Shown: positions 4,900-5,940 of the stretch, in pieces | Layout of the letters: every line of letters starts with the position of its first letter | Numbering within the stretch: position 1 is the first letter of the stretch | Assembly: GCA_030038035.1 (NCBI GenBank) | Contig: JASHPP010000213.1 | Span: forward strand, 1 to 5,940 | Source: Trebonia sp. | GTDB taxonomy: Bacteria > Actinomycetota > Actinomycetes > Streptosporangiales > Streptosporangiaceae | Reading direction: 5' to 3' | Length of the DNA stretch: 5,940 bases | Made by a program: the position numbers and the translations under genes | Notes under the pieces: generated by a model | What the model was told of the DNA's origin: nothing | The model's input: only the letters and a program-made list of their open reading frames with translations | Databases searched by the model: none

Positions 4900-5940
4900 A
4901 TGAGCACTCAGTCGGCGTCCCCCATGCGCGGTCCCGAGGCGTGGCGGCGAACGCTGACGGCAAGGGAGCGCTACCTCGCGGCGGGAGACCCGGACCTGCT
5001 GCCGTCGCACGAGTGCGGCGTCCGCCGCGAGATCATCCTGTCCTGGCGCCGTTCGCTGCTCAGCGGTGTCGACTCCGCCGGCACCGACCTGCCCCGCGAC
5101 CAGGGCGCCACGCCGCCCGGCCGGCTGGTCCTGGCGGCGCGGCCGGTCCTGGACCGGCTCGCCTGCCAGATCGCCGGAACGCGGTCGTGGGCCTTCCTCG
5201 CGGACCGCGAGTGCCGGCTCGTGGACTACGTCGTCGGCGACCGCGCGCTGACCCCGCTGCTTGCGGACCGCGGGGCGCTTCCTGGCGCGAGGTTCGGCGA
5301 GGACGTGGTGGGCACCAACGGCCTGGGCACCGCCGTCGAGCAGCAACGGCCGTTCATCGTGGCCGGCAGCGAGCACTTCCGTGCGCATGAGAGCGAGGCC
5401 ACGACGGCCGGCGCGCCGATCCGCGACCCGGTGACCAGAAGGCTCGCCGGCCTGCTCAACATGAACTGCCGCTATGCGCAGACCAATGAGCTGATGCTGC
5501 CCTACGTCACCGAGCTGGCCCGGGAGATCGAGGCGCGCCTGCTCACCTGTTCGGCCCCTGCCGAGCAGGCGCTGCTCGAGGAGGTCGCGCGGATGTGGAA
5601 GCGGCGCGCGCAGCCCGTGGTGGTAGTCGGCGAGGAGGTCTTCGTCGCCAACGCCGCCGCGCTCCGCCTGGCCGGCGCGGCGGACCAGGAGCTGCTGCGG
5701 GACCTGGCGCGCGGCGCCGCGGCGGCAGGCCGCGAGCGCACCGCGCGCCTGGAACTCGGGCCCGAGGTGACGGTCGTCGCACGATGCCAGCCGCTCGCCG
5801 GCTCCTCGTCCCGGCACGCCGCCGCGGCCATCACGCTGACCCCCGCTGAGCCGGCTGGCCTTCCCGGGCCGGCTGTTGTGGCTGCTCCGGCGGCCGCGGC
5901 GGCTGCGGCTGGCCGTGCCGGCAGCGGCTCCCGGCTGGCG
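4900..5940 (+). CDS. GAF-domain transcriptional regulator, AcoR/MimR type (3' end outside the window)
   Basis: From ATG 4900 the frame is open to the last base of the window (347 codons, no stop). The order fits GAF-containing regulators of the acetoin/AcoR group: an N-terminal helical signature REIILSWRRSLLSGVD (about 43-58), then a GAF sensor domain (about 75-215) with the hallmarks FGEDVVGTNGLGTAVEQQRP (132-151), FIVAGSEHFRAHESEATTAG (152-171) and APIRDPVTRRLAGLLNMNCR (172-191). A PAS-like segment follows (PVVVVGEEVFVANAAALRLA, 239-258). Then comes a strand-rich region about 282-313 and an Ala/Pro-rich stretch (316-339). Family members end in a Fis-type helix-turn-helix, sometimes after an AAA+ domain; that end lies beyond 5940. 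Many actinobacteria lack sigma-54, so such regulators there usually act without it. It probably senses a pathway substrate and controls the upstream operon; the inverted repeat at 967-984 is a candidate target. Confidence 0.85.
   Translation, partial: MSTQSASPMRGPEAWRRTLTARERYLAAGDPDLLPSHECGVRREIILSWRRSLLSGVDSAGTDLPRDQGATPPGRLVLAARPVLDRLACQIAGTRSWAFLADRECRLVDYVVGDRALTPLLADRGALPGARFGEDVVGTNGLGTAVEQQRPFIVAGSEHFRAHESEATTAGAPIRDPVTRRLAGLLNMNCRYAQTNELMLPYVTELAREIEARLLTCSAPAEQALLEEVARMWKRRAQPVVVVGEEVFVANAAALRLAGAADQELLRDLARGAAAAGRERTARLELGPEVTVVARCQPLAGSSSRHAAAAITLTPAEPAGLPGPAVVAAPAAAAAAAGRAGSGSRLA

Noticed and set aside
4848..5390. Plus-strand open frame of 180 codons
   Set aside because: It overlaps the GAF regulator in another frame, has Arg/Pro-rich composition and no motif.
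4840..5817. Minus-strand open frame of 325 codons
   Set aside because: It is antisense to the GAF regulator, whose own frame shows clear family motifs; the minus-strand product is an Arg/Gly-rich shadow.

Overview
The window reads as chromosomal DNA from a high-GC actinobacterium. Third codon positions are almost all G or C, GTG starts are used, ribosome binding sites are of the AAGGAG type, and the protein families are typical of Streptomyces, Frankia and mycobacterial relatives. The genus cannot be fixed from the sequence alone.

Layout. (1) Positions 2-445 hold the C-terminal part of a plus-strand membrane protein with one transmembrane helix, followed by two strong hairpins (470-500 and 550-590). 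(2) Positions 446-1078 carry no intact gene. They hold the hairpins, a G-rich triplicated 9-mer with G-quadruplex potential (610-638), a decayed minus-strand SnoaL/NTF2-like gene (about 632-875), an AT-rich island, and a perfect 7-bp inverted repeat (967-984) that looks like an operator. (3) Positions 1079-4827 form a compact plus-strand gene set: an LLM-class flavin-dependent monooxygenase, a CocE/NonD-type serine hydrolase and a classical short-chain dehydrogenase. The gaps are 45 nt and then a 4-nt ATGA overlap. (4) From 4900 to the window end there is an open reading frame for a GAF-domain transcriptional regulator of the AcoR/MimR type, cut off before its expected DNA-binding end.

How the genes may work together (inference). 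An SDR, a flavin monooxygenase and an esterase are the three activities needed to take a secondary alcohol to a ketone, insert oxygen to give an ester or lactone, and hydrolyse it. AcoR/MimR-like regulators are known to control ketone, alcohol and alkane oxidation genes. The set therefore looks like a small inducible catabolic operon for an unidentified alcohol, ketone or ester, with its own regulator downstream and a candidate operator upstream. Each enzyme family is broad, so the substrate is unknown and a different pathway order is possible.

No RNA gene, insertion sequence, CRISPR array or phage feature was seen.
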